From Hydrogenothermaceae bacterium (lineage in GTDB: Bacteria; Aquificota; Aquificae; Hydrogenothermales; Hydrogenothermaceae), in contig JALSSE010000027.1 in the NCBI GenBank assembly GCA_026984415.1, positions 1-23,322 on the forward strand: a stretch of DNA of 23,322 bases. Reading direction: 5' to 3'. This document shows positions 1 to 6,947 of this stretch, in pieces (position 1 is the stretch's first letter; the number at the start of each line of letters is the position of its first letter). The translations under genes and the position numbers were made by a program. The notes below the pieces were generated by a model. The model was not told the origin of the DNA and made no database searches. It was given only the letters and a program-made list of their open reading frames with translations.

Positions 1-783
1 TAATGTTTCAGCAACATCTTTTAAAGTTTTATCTCCAATTGTATGTCCGTATGTATCATTTACTTCTTTAAAAAAGTCGATATCAATAAAAATGAAAGAA
101 AGGGGTATTTTTGATGTTTTATACTTTTCAATCAGTTTGTTAACAGCTTCATCAAAAGCCCTTCTATTTAACAAACCTGTTAAATGGTCTAAATTGGCTT
201 CTTTTTTAGTCTCTGTCAGCTCATCTTCTAATTTTTTTATTTTGTCAGCCTGTAATTTTATTTTACCTTTAAAAAACTCGTTTTGCTCTTTAAGTCCCCG
301 TAATTCATTTAAAATTTCAACTAATATCTCTTTTGTTGATTCATCTTCTGTTTTTTCGTGTTTTTTCTCAATTTCAGTTTCTTTTTTAGTAAGATTTTTC
401 TGATAATCGTCAATATTACTGATTATTTCCTCTACTTCCCTCTGCACTGTAAATAAAATATTTTTAAATGTAATTCTTGTAAGAGTATTTTCTTTAAATT
501 GAACTTCAAACTCTTTATAAATTTCAAAAATTTTTTCCTGGTCTATTTTCCAATTGTTTTCAATGATATAACAAAAAACTTGAAACCATTTTGTATAGTT
601 TGGAGGGGTTAATGGAATTTTCTGTCTGACCATAAATTTTAGTTCTTCTTTTGCTACCTGTGCTATACGGTTTAAATCTTCTTCAGAGAGCGGTTTTTCT
701 TCAATTATTCTTCTATAAGTTTTGCATTTTAACGAATTTAAATATTCCATAGCACCACTTGATAAATTTATTTGTAGATACAT
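1..783 (-). CDS. GGDEF-domain protein (probable diguanylate cyclase), C-terminus cut by window edge
   Basis: The minus frame is open from an ATG at 783 to the window edge (261 codons seen). Residues 1-125 form an N-terminal domain with a TPPNYTKW motif, similar to N-terminal domains of some diguanylate cyclases. A charged, probably coiled-coil segment (about 125-197) follows. The GGDEF domain starts with DHLTGLLNRRAF at residue 199 and continues with FIDIDFFKEVNDTYGH and GD, the metal- and nucleotide-binding part. The GG(D/E)EF signature and any I-site lie beyond the window, so activity cannot be judged. The ATG at 783 has no clear Shine-Dalgarno; an ATG 11 codons later (750) is an alternative start. 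It begins 21 bases after the oligosaccharyltransferase gene, so it is probably the last visible gene of the pilin operon. The expected role is making c-di-GMP from two GTP and linking pilus expression to surface behaviour (inference). Confidence 0.88.
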   Translation of the reverse strand, partial: MYLQINLSSGAMEYLNSLKCKTYRRIIEEKPLSEEDLNRIAQVAKEELKFMVRQKIPLTPPNYTKWFQVFCYIIENNWKIDQEKIFEIYKEFEVQFKENTLTRITFKNILFTVQREVEEIISNIDDYQKNLTKKETEIEKKHEKTEDESTKEILVEILNELRGLKEQNEFFKGKIKLQADKIKKLEDELTETKKEANLDHLTGLLNRRAFDEAVNKLIEKYKTSKIPLSFIFIDIDFFKEVNDTYGHTIGDKTLKDVAETL

Positions 784-804
784 TTTCGGAATATTACAAA
801 AAAA

Positions 805-2775
805 CTAAAAGGCTTTATAAAGTACAAGATAAGGAAAGTTATCATACACCAGCTTAAAGTTTTTAAAGTCGTCTCTGTAGAAAAACATTCTGTTTATAAT
901 TGTATTTTCAAAATCTTTATGTATTATAGAAAAATAAACATTTCTATCGTCCTTTTTTAATATCTCTAATATTTTTTTACTTTTTTCGTCCTTATTTTCA
1001 AACAGGACTTCCTTGATTTTTAATTTAGATTCATCTAATAAAACAATTTTGTAAAACGGATTTTTTTCTTGCAAATTCTGTTTTTTCCATTCAATAAAAT
1101 TTGTTTTTTTATCCATTTTAAAAAAGAAGCAGTCATAAAAATCTTTCTCTGTTTTACATTTTAAAAGGAAAGATGAAACAGGAACATTCTTATTTTCTTT
1201 ACTGTATGACCCAATAACTAACATATACTTATTTGTAAATTCTTTCTGAGTTATTGAAATATAAACAGGATGGTAGAGATTTTCATTATATGAGTAAATT
1301 TTTTCCTTTAGCTTATCTAAATTGTTTATGTTTTTGTAATCTTTAAACAGATTATTTGTAGCAAATGCAATTGTATTCCTTGCTTTCTCTTCATCTTTAA
1401 GTCCAAAGAAATGAGAAATAAAAAATAGTTTATAAGCATTAAAGCTCTGGTTGTCAACAAAAGTTCCCCTATTTGAAACAAACTCTATTGGGTCTCCAAA
1501 ATCCCACCATGTCCATATATATGCATTTTTCTCTGTGATTTCACCAATATGTTTAAAACTGTTAAAAAGGTTATTACTTAAAAGAGGTGCTGAAATAAAG
1601 TAAAGCCTTTTTGCTGGAAAACTTAAAAAAGCAACAAAGAAAATACCAAAAACAAAAATAGGTTTTTTATATTTACGATATCTAACTGAAATAAATTCAA
1701 AAAGTAAATAAAAAAGATAACCTAAACCCATTCCTAAAAATGGAGAAAAATACATAACAAACCTTAATCCAGATTTAAAAGAAACAAGTCCTATCAGCAT
1801 TATTGGTAGTGCTATAATCATGTACTTAAATCTTTTAATAAAAAGTAAAATAAGACCTAAAATAGATAAAACTGCACTAATATAATTATCTACCGTAAAA
1901 TATACAAATTGTTTAAAATTTATAGCCTGAAGTTCAGCAATAGAAACAGTAATATTTAAAGGCAAAATAGACTCGTTTTTTTTATAAAAATAGTTATGTA
2001 TATAGTTAAAAATATTTAAACCGTCAAAAATTGTCATTGGATTTATCAATAAAATGAAAATTCCTGTTTTAATTAAAACTTCTTTTTTGCTGTTCTTTCC
2101 AAAAAGGATTAGTCCTGATACCAGAGAAAAAGTAAATAAAATTGAAAATAAAGGTTTATAATACCACCACATAAAAATATTAAACACAATTCCAGTTAGA
2201 ATTAGATATATATATGATTTTTTTCCTGTTGATTCAGATGTTAATGTAATCAGAAATATTAAGAAAAAAACAAAAAACAAAATCAGGAAATCTGTATCAA
2301 ATCTTCCTAAAGTTGTTCTTTCATAATAAATAAGGTTAAAAACTCCAACCATTGCCCCGGATATAAAAACATGAAGAGGAGCAAATCTTTTAGTCCAGAA
2401 AAAAAGTGGAATAATGAAGAAAACAGATAGAATTGGTGGTAAGAATAAAAATAAATTATTTAAATCAATACCTGTAAATTTAGAAAAATAAGCGGTAAAA
2501 AAACTTATCAAATAAGGAAACTTAGGGTTAACACCTAAATCTGGAACGTTTCTCAAATAATCAATTCTTGTATAAGAATCATTTAAAATATCTTTTGCGA
2601 TTCTCGCATACCAGAAACAGTCATAACAGGATAAAATGTTTTCTTTATTTGAGAAGTTCTTTAAATCTTTAAGTTTGAGTATGTATGACAAAGTAAAAAT
2701 TGAAAATAGTGAAAGAATAGATAAAACATTATTAAAACTAAATAAATTTTTAAATAACGGAAATTTCCTTACCAA
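805..2775 (-). CDS. STT3/PglB/AglB-family oligosaccharyltransferase, probably pilin-directed
   Basis: This 656-residue polytopic membrane protein matches the single-subunit oligosaccharyltransferase family, which moves a lipid-linked glycan onto Asn in N-X-S/T. Hallmarks in order: an acidic residue in the first external loop (D52, in CYDCFWYARIAKD); ERTTLGRFDTDFL, where D160 and D162 match the second catalytic DxD of PglB (RTMxGYYDTDML); and WTWWDFG (421-427), the WWDxG site that binds the +2 Ser/Thr. A soluble domain fills about 430-656, shorter than in PglB (about 713 residues in total). The PglB 'MI' motif is not obvious. The start is TTG at 2775; its Shine-Dalgarno (AAAAGG) overlaps the stop codon of the preceding pilin, leaving 11 bases between them, so the two are probably translationally coupled. 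The neighbours suggest pilin glycosylation. The family call is firm; the substrate is inferred. Confidence 0.9.
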   Translation of the reverse strand: MVRKFPLFKNLFSFNNVLSILSLFSIFTLSYILKLKDLKNFSNKENILSCYDCFWYARIAKDILNDSYTRIDYLRNVPDLGVNPKFPYLISFFTAYFSKFTGIDLNNLFLFLPPILSVFFIIPLFFWTKRFAPLHVFISGAMVGVFNLIYYERTTLGRFDTDFLILFFVFFLIFLITLTSESTGKKSYIYLILTGIVFNIFMWWYYKPLFSILFTFSLVSGLILFGKNSKKEVLIKTGIFILLINPMTIFDGLNIFNYIHNYFYKKNESILPLNITVSIAELQAINFKQFVYFTVDNYISAVLSILGLILLFIKRFKYMIIALPIMLIGLVSFKSGLRFVMYFSPFLGMGLGYLFYLLFEFISVRYRKYKKPIFVFGIFFVAFLSFPAKRLYFISAPLLSNNLFNSFKHIGEITEKNAYIWTWWDFGDPIEFVSNRGTFVDNQSFNAYKLFFISHFFGLKDEEKARNTIAFATNNLFKDYKNINNLDKLKEKIYSYNENLYHPVYISITQKEFTNKYMLVIGSYSKENKNVPVSSFLLKCKTEKDFYDCFFFKMDKKTNFIEWKKQNLQEKNPFYKIVLLDESKLKIKEVLFENKDEKSKKILEILKKDDRNVYFSIIHKDFENTIINRMFFYRDDFKNFKLVYDNFPYLVLYKAF

Positions 2776-2786
2776 ACTTTCGCCTT

Positions 2787-3179
2787 TTATAAGAAATCAC
2801 ATTTTACTTTTTCATCTGTATACTGACATTGGATAGAATATCCTTCTACATTAACTGTACAATTCCCAGAATTAACAATAATTCCAGAATTTGTCATTTC
2901 TAATCCGCAAGTATCACTGCTTTTTGAAAATTCACAGGTTGTGTTTTTAACAGAACTATTTACTGAATACCTTGCCCCGAATATTTTTATACAGTTACCC
3001 ATTTCTGTTGAAACCTGAGTAATAACTGCATTTTTTTTGTATTTTGTATATTGGGGAATAGCAACTACTGCTAAAATTGCAATAATTGCTACAACAATCA
3101 GCAGTTCAATTAATGTAAAACCTCTTTCATTTTTTAATAAAAAAAAGGGCTTTTCAGCCCTTTCTAAATTTTTAACCAT
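2787..3179 (-). CDS. Type IV prepilin 2 (six cysteines, three N-glycosylation sequons)
   Basis: A 130-residue type IV prepilin. A 20-residue leader ends in G20 and is followed by F21-TLIE, the prepilin peptidase site with the conserved Glu at mature position 5. A hydrophobic helix (about 21-41) leads into PQYTKYKKN. The globular part has six cysteines (63, 82, 91, 107, 118, 127), probably disulfides, and three N-X-S/T sequons (N74, N79, N106). The N-terminal 50 residues nearly repeat pilin 1, so this looks like a tandem duplicate with a diverged head; it may be a minor pilin. The start is ATG at 3179, preceded by AAAAGG; no other usual start codon lies in frame before the cleavage site. The leader codons contain a terminator-like hairpin, listed separately. 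It lies 15 bases after pilin 1 and 11 before the oligosaccharyltransferase. Confidence 0.93.
   Translation of the reverse strand: MVKNLERAEKPFFLLKNERGFTLIELLIVVAIIAILAVVAIPQYTKYKKNAVITQVSTEMGNCIKIFGARYSVNSSVKNTTCEFSKSSDTCGLEMTNSGIIVNSGNCTVNVEGYSIQCQYTDEKVKCDFL
3139..3163 (-). terminator. Intrinsic terminator/attenuator inside the leader codons of pilin 2
   Basis: Read on the minus strand, AAAGGGCT pairs perfectly with AGCCCTTT (8 bp, 3156-3163 with 3144-3151) around a 4-base loop, and the stem ends in a run of eight T (five beyond the stem). This is a typical rho-independent terminator about 30 bases after the pilin 1 stop. It also overlaps codons 6 to about 14 of pilin 2, beginning 16 bases after its ATG. 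It should end most transcripts after pilin 1 and let a minority through to pilin 2, the transferase and the GGDEF gene. A ribosome initiating on pilin 2 would reach into the stem and could favour read-through (inference). Confidence 0.75.
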
Positions 3180-3194
3180 ACTGCTTACCTTTTA

Positions 3195-3596
3195 TTAAGA
3201 AGCACTACAAGAAACATTTGCCTGACCGTTAGAATCAACAGTTACATCACATGTAACACTTATACCATTAACAGTATAACTACCATCAATTGAACCTGTA
3301 TCTAACGTACCGTTAGAATCTAAACTTATAGTATCATTATCAGTTCCTATCTGACATGTTACGTTATCTACACCACTATCAGCATACTCTGCACCTAATG
3401 TGGTAATACAGTTTGTAAGTGCAGCAGCAGCAGACTGGGCAGCAGCATTTCTCTTATACTTTGTGTACTGAGGAATAGCTACAGCTGCTAAAATCGCAAT
3501 AATTGCCACAACAATGAGTAATTCAATTAGCGTAAAACCTTTCTGTTTTTTACGCTTTTTTTGTAACTCCTGTAGTTCTAAATCCATGTGTTCCAT
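3195..3596 (-). CDS. pilA: Type IV prepilin 1, probable major pilin (PilA-like)
   Basis: A 133-residue type IV prepilin. A 20-residue, Lys/Arg-rich leader ends KKQKG20, followed by F21-TLIE with the conserved Glu at mature position 5, a hydrophobic assembly helix to about residue 41, then PQYTKYKRN. The globular domain is small, acidic and rich in Ser, Thr, Asn and Gly, with cysteines at 63, 81, 116 and 130. It has four N-X-S/T sequons (N78, N87, N95, N127). The N95 site reads D-S-N-G-T, which fits the stricter bacterial form D/E-X-N-X-S/T. A strong GGAGG lies 7 bases before the ATG at 3596; a second ATG at codon 4 is less well placed. It is the first gene after a sigma54-type promoter and is followed by a terminator-like hairpin, so it is expected to be the most abundant product of the operon. 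Confidence 0.94.
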   Translation of the reverse strand: MEHMDLELQELQKKRKKQKGFTLIELLIVVAIIAILAAVAIPQYTKYKRNAAAQSAAAALTNCITTLGAEYADSGVDNVTCQIGTDNDTISLDSNGTLDTGSIDGSYTVNGISVTCDVTVDSNGQANVSCSAS

Positions 3597-3634
3597 GATT
3601 TTACCTCCAAAAATTAATTTTCAATTTATTTATA

Positions 3635-3650
3635 TGAAAGTTTCGTGCCA
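3635..3650 (-). promoter_or_regulatory. Sigma54 (-24/-12) promoter of the pilin operon
   Basis: The minus strand reads TGGCACGAAACTTTCA. The -24 element TGGCACG is a perfect consensus; the -12 element is TTTCA instead of TTGCA, with correct spacing (GG, 10 bases, TC). The start point should fall near 3624, giving an untranslated leader of about 28 bases before pilin 1. The adjacent upstream gene is a PilR-type sigma54 activator, and sigma54 control of pilA by PilSR is well known in Pseudomonas. Confidence 0.8.
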
Positions 3651-3726
3651 AAATAAGAAAACTTAAATTTTTCTAAAAAAATAAACATTTATCTTGTTTT
3701 TTAATTTAATGAAAATTATAACTTTT

Positions 3727-3767
3727 TGACAATTTTTGTCAGTTTATAGGTAAATTTTTGTCAGTTT
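3727..3767 (-). promoter_or_regulatory. Tandem TGACA/TGTCA sites, probable PilR enhancer
   Basis: On the minus strand a 15-base element, AAACTGACAAAAATT, occurs twice (3753-3767 and 3731-3745), exactly 22 bases apart, about two helical turns. The promoter-proximal copy extends into the perfect palindrome TGACAA-AAA-TTGTCA (3727-3741). The sites lie about 110-140 bases upstream of the predicted start point, a usual distance for sigma54 enhancers. TGTC-type motifs are known for Pseudomonas PilR. The distal copy lies inside the last codons of pilR. Confidence 0.65.
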
Positions 3768-5121
3768 TTTGATAATATTTTGAATATCTGTATCTAAATT
3801 CTCTAAATGTTAAACCTAATAGTTCAGCAGCTTTAGTCTTATTTCCTTTTGTCAATTCAAGGGCTTTTTGAATTATGGCCTTTTCAACATTTTCTAAAAA
3901 TTCTTTTAGATTTAAACCTTCTTGTGGAAAAGTTTTTATGTTTACACTATAATCAGGATTATCTATAAAAACAGAATTAAACCTTTCATTATTTAAAAGT
4001 TTTAAGTTGATTTCTCCATTTTCAGAAAGAATTATTGCTTTTTCCAAAATATTTTTAAGTTCTCTAATATTTCCAGTAAATTCATGGTACATTAAGCTTT
4101 CTACAAAATCTGTATCAATTTTTTTTATCTCTTTATTGTATTTCTTACTTAATTCTTTTAGAAAATAATTTATTAAAATAGGTATATCTTCTCTTCTTTC
4201 TTTTAATGAAGGCATTCTTATTGTTATTCCAGAAAGGCGGAAATACAAATCACTTCTAAAATTATTATTTTCTGCTTCAATTTTTAAATCTCTATTGGTT
4301 GCAGAAATAATTCTTACATCAACAGGTATTTCTTCAGTACTACCTATTGGTCTAATTGTTTTACTTTCTAAAAATCTCAACAATTTTGCCTGTAATGGAT
4401 AGGGCATTTCTCCAATTTCATCTAAAAATAAAGTCCCTCCATTTGCAGACTCTATTAAACCTTTTTTTGCAGTATCTGCCCCAGTAAAAGCTCCTTTTGT
4501 ATATCCAAAAAGCTCACTTTCTAATAATTCAGAAGGAAGACTTGCACAATTTATTGCAATAAATGGTTTATTTTTTCTTGGGGATAATCTGTGTATTGTT
4601 CTTGCAGCAACTTCTTTTCCTGTTCCACTTTCTCCAATTATTAAAACATTTATATCATACGGAGCTATTTTTTTAATTGTTTCTTTAACTTCTAAAATTG
4701 CCTGGGATTTACCTATTAAGTCTTCAAATTCTATTTCATCTTCCTTAAGATTTTTTTCTAACTCTAATTTGTGTTTTATACTCCTTATAATTCTTCTTAA
4801 ATGGTCAACATCAAAAGGTTTTGAGATGTAATCGTAAGAACCTGACTTTATAGCTTCAACTGCCGTTTCAGAGGATGAATATGCTGTTATCATTATTACT
4901 TCTGTATTGCTATTTTTTGATTTTATCTGCCTTAATAATTCTAATCCGGAGCCATCTGGAAGTTTTAAATCCAGTATTGCAAAGTCATAGTAATTTCTTT
5001 CTATTAAATCTTTTGCTTCTTGAAAAGAAAAAGCAAAATCAACTTCAAATCCAAAATCAGATAAAACAATTTCAAATATATTTACTAAACTTTTTTCATC
5101 GTCAACCACTAAAGCCTTCAT
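3739..5121 (-). CDS. pilR: PilR-like NtrC-family sigma54 response regulator
   Basis: A three-domain sigma54 activator of 460 residues. The receiver domain (1-120) has the acidic pair D7/D8, the phosphoacceptor D51 (ILDLKLPDG) and the Lys of YISKPF. The AAA+ domain (about 138-375) has Walker A GESGTGKE at 163-170, the sigma54-contacting GAFTGA loop at 210-215 and Walker B GTLFLDEIGE. A Fis-type helix-turn-helix ends the protein (NKTKAAELLGLTFREFRYR). The start chosen is ATG at 5121, where GAGG sits 6 bases upstream; an in-frame ATG 5 codons earlier (5136) is poorer. It overlaps the end of pilS by 20 bases. Its stop codon lies inside the tandem enhancer-like sites, directly upstream of the sigma54-type pilin promoter, which makes that promoter its likely target. 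Confidence 0.92.
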   Translation of the reverse strand: MKALVVDDEKSLVNIFEIVLSDFGFEVDFAFSFQEAKDLIERNYYDFAILDLKLPDGSGLELLRQIKSKNSNTEVIMITAYSSSETAVEAIKSGSYDYISKPFDVDHLRRIIRSIKHKLELEKNLKEDEIEFEDLIGKSQAILEVKETIKKIAPYDINVLIIGESGTGKEVAARTIHRLSPRKNKPFIAINCASLPSELLESELFGYTKGAFTGADTAKKGLIESANGGTLFLDEIGEMPYPLQAKLLRFLESKTIRPIGSTEEIPVDVRIISATNRDLKIEAENNNFRSDLYFRLSGITIRMPSLKERREDIPILINYFLKELSKKYNKEIKKIDTDFVESLMYHEFTGNIRELKNILEKAIILSENGEINLKLLNNERFNSVFIDNPDYSVNIKTFPQEGLNLKEFLENVEKAIIQKALELTKGNKTKAAELLGLTFREFRYRYSKYYQKTDKNLPIN

Positions 5122-6271
5122 CTTCAACCTCAACATTTTTAAGAACTATCTTAAAACCAGCGCCACCTAATTTACTTCTGTACACAAATACATCACCATT
5201 AATTTCCATAAGGTTTCTTTTTGCAATTGCCAGTCCAAGTCCTGTTCCTTTTTTTCTTTTCGTATAAAATGGCTCAAAAATTTTGTCTATTTCTTCATCT
5301 AAAATACCTTCCCCATCATCTTCAACATCAATAATCAAATCGTTCCTTATCCTGTAAATGTTTATCAATACTTTTGATTTAGCCCATTCCAATGAGTTTT
5401 TTATAATATTTGAAATCGCCGATTCAAATAAATTTCTGTCTGTTTTAATTTTAAAAACCTGTGGATATTGGAGTTTAATATCTTTTTTATCAAAGTTGTA
5501 ATTTTTAACAATGTCTTCTATTAAAAAAATAAGATTAAATGTCTCCTTTTTGTTACTTGAAGTTTTAGAAAATTGTATAAAACCTTTGAGAATATCATCT
5601 ACCCTTTTTGATTCTTTATAAATCATTTCTAAAAGGGACTTATTTATATTACCTTCTTTGAGTAATTGGGCAGCTGCACTGATTGAAGCAAGGGGGTTTC
5701 TTATCTCATGGGCAAGTTCTGTACTCATTCTATAAACTTTTCTGTAAAGCTCCGATTTATCCCTTTCCTGTTCCAAAAATTTTATGTATTTAAGCTGTTC
5801 TTCTAATTTTTTGTGTAATTTTATTCCAGCTACAACAATTATTAAAAAAGCAAAACTGTTTAGTCCAATATTTAACATTACATCGAAGGTATCCTTAACA
5901 AAAGATTTATACATTGTGGAATAAAATAAAATTGTTAAAACTGATAACAGATATGACAATAAAGAACCTGAGAAAAGGGAAAAAAAGAATAAAGGAAATA
6001 AATAAAGTATAGAAAAATAATGAAAACTATTAAAATTAGAAAAAATAAATGCAGTTATAAAAATAATATCTAAAAAAAATTCCAAATAATTTATTTTTTT
6101 TGAAAATAAAGTAAAAAAAGTTGCAATTGTGTATATTAAAATGATGACAATTGGAAAATTGAAATGTATTTTTTCTGTTAAATTTATGTAAGTAAAATAA
6201 GATACTAAAAAAGATGCAGCAAAGAAGAACTTAGCAAGTTTGTAATTAAAGTAAATATTATTAAAATCCAA
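5102..6271 (-). CDS. pilS: PilS-like membrane sensor histidine kinase
   Basis: A 389-residue histidine kinase. Residues 1-150 are hydrophobic, with about six membrane segments and only short loops between them, as in PilS, whose membrane domain senses PilA levels in Pseudomonas. A short helical linker leads to the dimerisation domain with ELAHEIRNPLASISAAAQLL, phosphorylated at H188 and very close to the PilS signature. The ATP-binding domain has NIIKNSLEWA (N box), DDGEGI (G1), FEPFYTKRKKGTGLGLA (F and G2). The start is TTG at 6271, with AAGGGG six bases upstream. It overlaps pilR by 20 bases, which argues for a cognate pair. It follows rpoZ by 29 bases with no terminator, so it is probably transcribed from upstream. 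Confidence 0.9.
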   Translation of the reverse strand: MDFNNIYFNYKLAKFFFAASFLVSYFTYINLTEKIHFNFPIVIILIYTIATFFTLFSKKINYLEFFLDIIFITAFIFSNFNSFHYFSILYLFPLFFFSLFSGSLLSYLLSVLTILFYSTMYKSFVKDTFDVMLNIGLNSFAFLIIVVAGIKLHKKLEEQLKYIKFLEQERDKSELYRKVYRMSTELAHEIRNPLASISAAAQLLKEGNINKSLLEMIYKESKRVDDILKGFIQFSKTSSNKKETFNLIFLIEDIVKNYNFDKKDIKLQYPQVFKIKTDRNLFESAISNIIKNSLEWAKSKVLINIYRIRNDLIIDVEDDGEGILDEEIDKIFEPFYTKRKKGTGLGLAIAKRNLMEINGDVFVYRSKLGGAGFKIVLKNVEVEDEGFSG

Positions 6272-6300
6272 ATAGTTCCCCTTGCAGGGATTTGTTTAAC

Positions 6301-6561
6301 TTATTCTTTTGTTTCGGTTTCTAAACCTGTTTCCTTTAACTCCTCTTTTTTAGTTTCAGTTTCTCTTATAATAATAGCTCTACCTTTTGCAATTTCATCA
6401 ATAGCTATTACAGTTTTCTTTAAAGGTATTCCTTCTTCTGTTATATAACTTTCTGCACCAGTTTCATAAAGTTCTCTGGCAAGTTTTGCAGCAGCATGAA
6501 CAAGTTCATATCTGTTATTTACTCTTTTTAATGCCTCTTCAATTAAAGGTCTTTTTCCCAA
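6301..6561 (-). CDS. rpoZ: RNA polymerase omega subunit
   Basis: An 86-residue protein matching omega, the small subunit that clamps beta-prime during RNA polymerase assembly. The conserved part is RPLIEEALKRVNNRYELVHA, then AAKLARELYE and the region up to KTVIAIDEIAKGRAII. The tail is Glu/Lys/Thr-rich and variable. The start is TTG at 6561 behind a strong AAGGAGG 7 bases upstream. It lies in the common bacterial neighbourhood of gmk, here separated from it by a VanZ-family gene. Confidence 0.9.
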   Translation of the reverse strand: MGKRPLIEEALKRVNNRYELVHAAAKLARELYETGAESYITEEGIPLKKTVIAIDEIAKGRAIIIRETETKKEELKETGLETETKE

Positions 6562-6590
6562 TGGTTTTCCTCCTTGAGAATTGTGTAATT

Positions 6591-6947
6591 TTAAATTATA
6601 ACATATAATTTAGTTTTTATCCTATCCCATATATAAATAAAAATAAAACCAATTAATAGTCCAGCAATATCAGCTAACAAATCGTATCCAGAAGCATCTC
6701 TGTAAGGAAAAAAAGATTGAAAAAATTCAATAAGCACTCCAACTATACAACCTGTAATAAAAATAAGAAAGTACGTATACTTTTCAAAGGCAAGTCTGTA
6801 AAGAATGAAATAAACAGAAAATCCTATTGCATGGTTTATTTTATCACTGGCAGTTACTATATCACTTTTTACAGGGAGAATGGAAAAAATTAAAATAACA
6901 AAAACGTAAAGGAAAAATACAAGTTTTAGAAAAGTTTTTAAATTCAT
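6591..6947 (-). CDS. VanZ-family small membrane protein
   Basis: A 118-residue protein with about four hydrophobic segments. Recognisable VanZ-family features are the first helix ending in FSILPV, DKINHAIGFSVYFIL (Asp/Lys before a conserved NH or KxxH-type pair), GVLIEFFQSFFPYRDAS and DLLADIAGLLIGF. VanZ itself contributes to low-level teicoplanin resistance, but most family members have no known function, so no role is assigned. The gene starts directly after gmk (TAAATG, no gap) without its own clear Shine-Dalgarno, so translation is probably coupled. It sits between gmk and rpoZ, genes that are often direct neighbours elsewhere. Confidence 0.82.
   Translation of the reverse strand: MNLKTFLKLVFFLYVFVILIFSILPVKSDIVTASDKINHAIGFSVYFILYRLAFEKYTYFLIFITGCIVGVLIEFFQSFFPYRDASGYDLLADIAGLLIGFIFIYIWDRIKTKLYVII

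Noticed and set aside
92..403. Plus-strand open frame of 103 codons
   Set aside because: It is antisense to the GGDEF gene, whose motifs on the minus strand are unmistakable; low-complexity Ser/Phe content.
5122..5136. Upstream ATG as the start of pilR
   Set aside because: The ATG at 5121 has GAGG at the right distance and begins exactly at the receiver domain; the longer form adds five codons without a ribosome-binding site.
4875..5267. Plus-strand open frame of 130 codons across the pilS/pilR junction
   Set aside because: Both strands cannot be coding here; the minus strand carries the conserved kinase G2 box and receiver domain.
6279..6293. CCCTGC/GCAGGG-like hairpin between rpoZ and pilS
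   Set aside because: Only a few base pairs with a tiny loop and no T-run; the G-rich arm is simply the ribosome-binding site of pilS.
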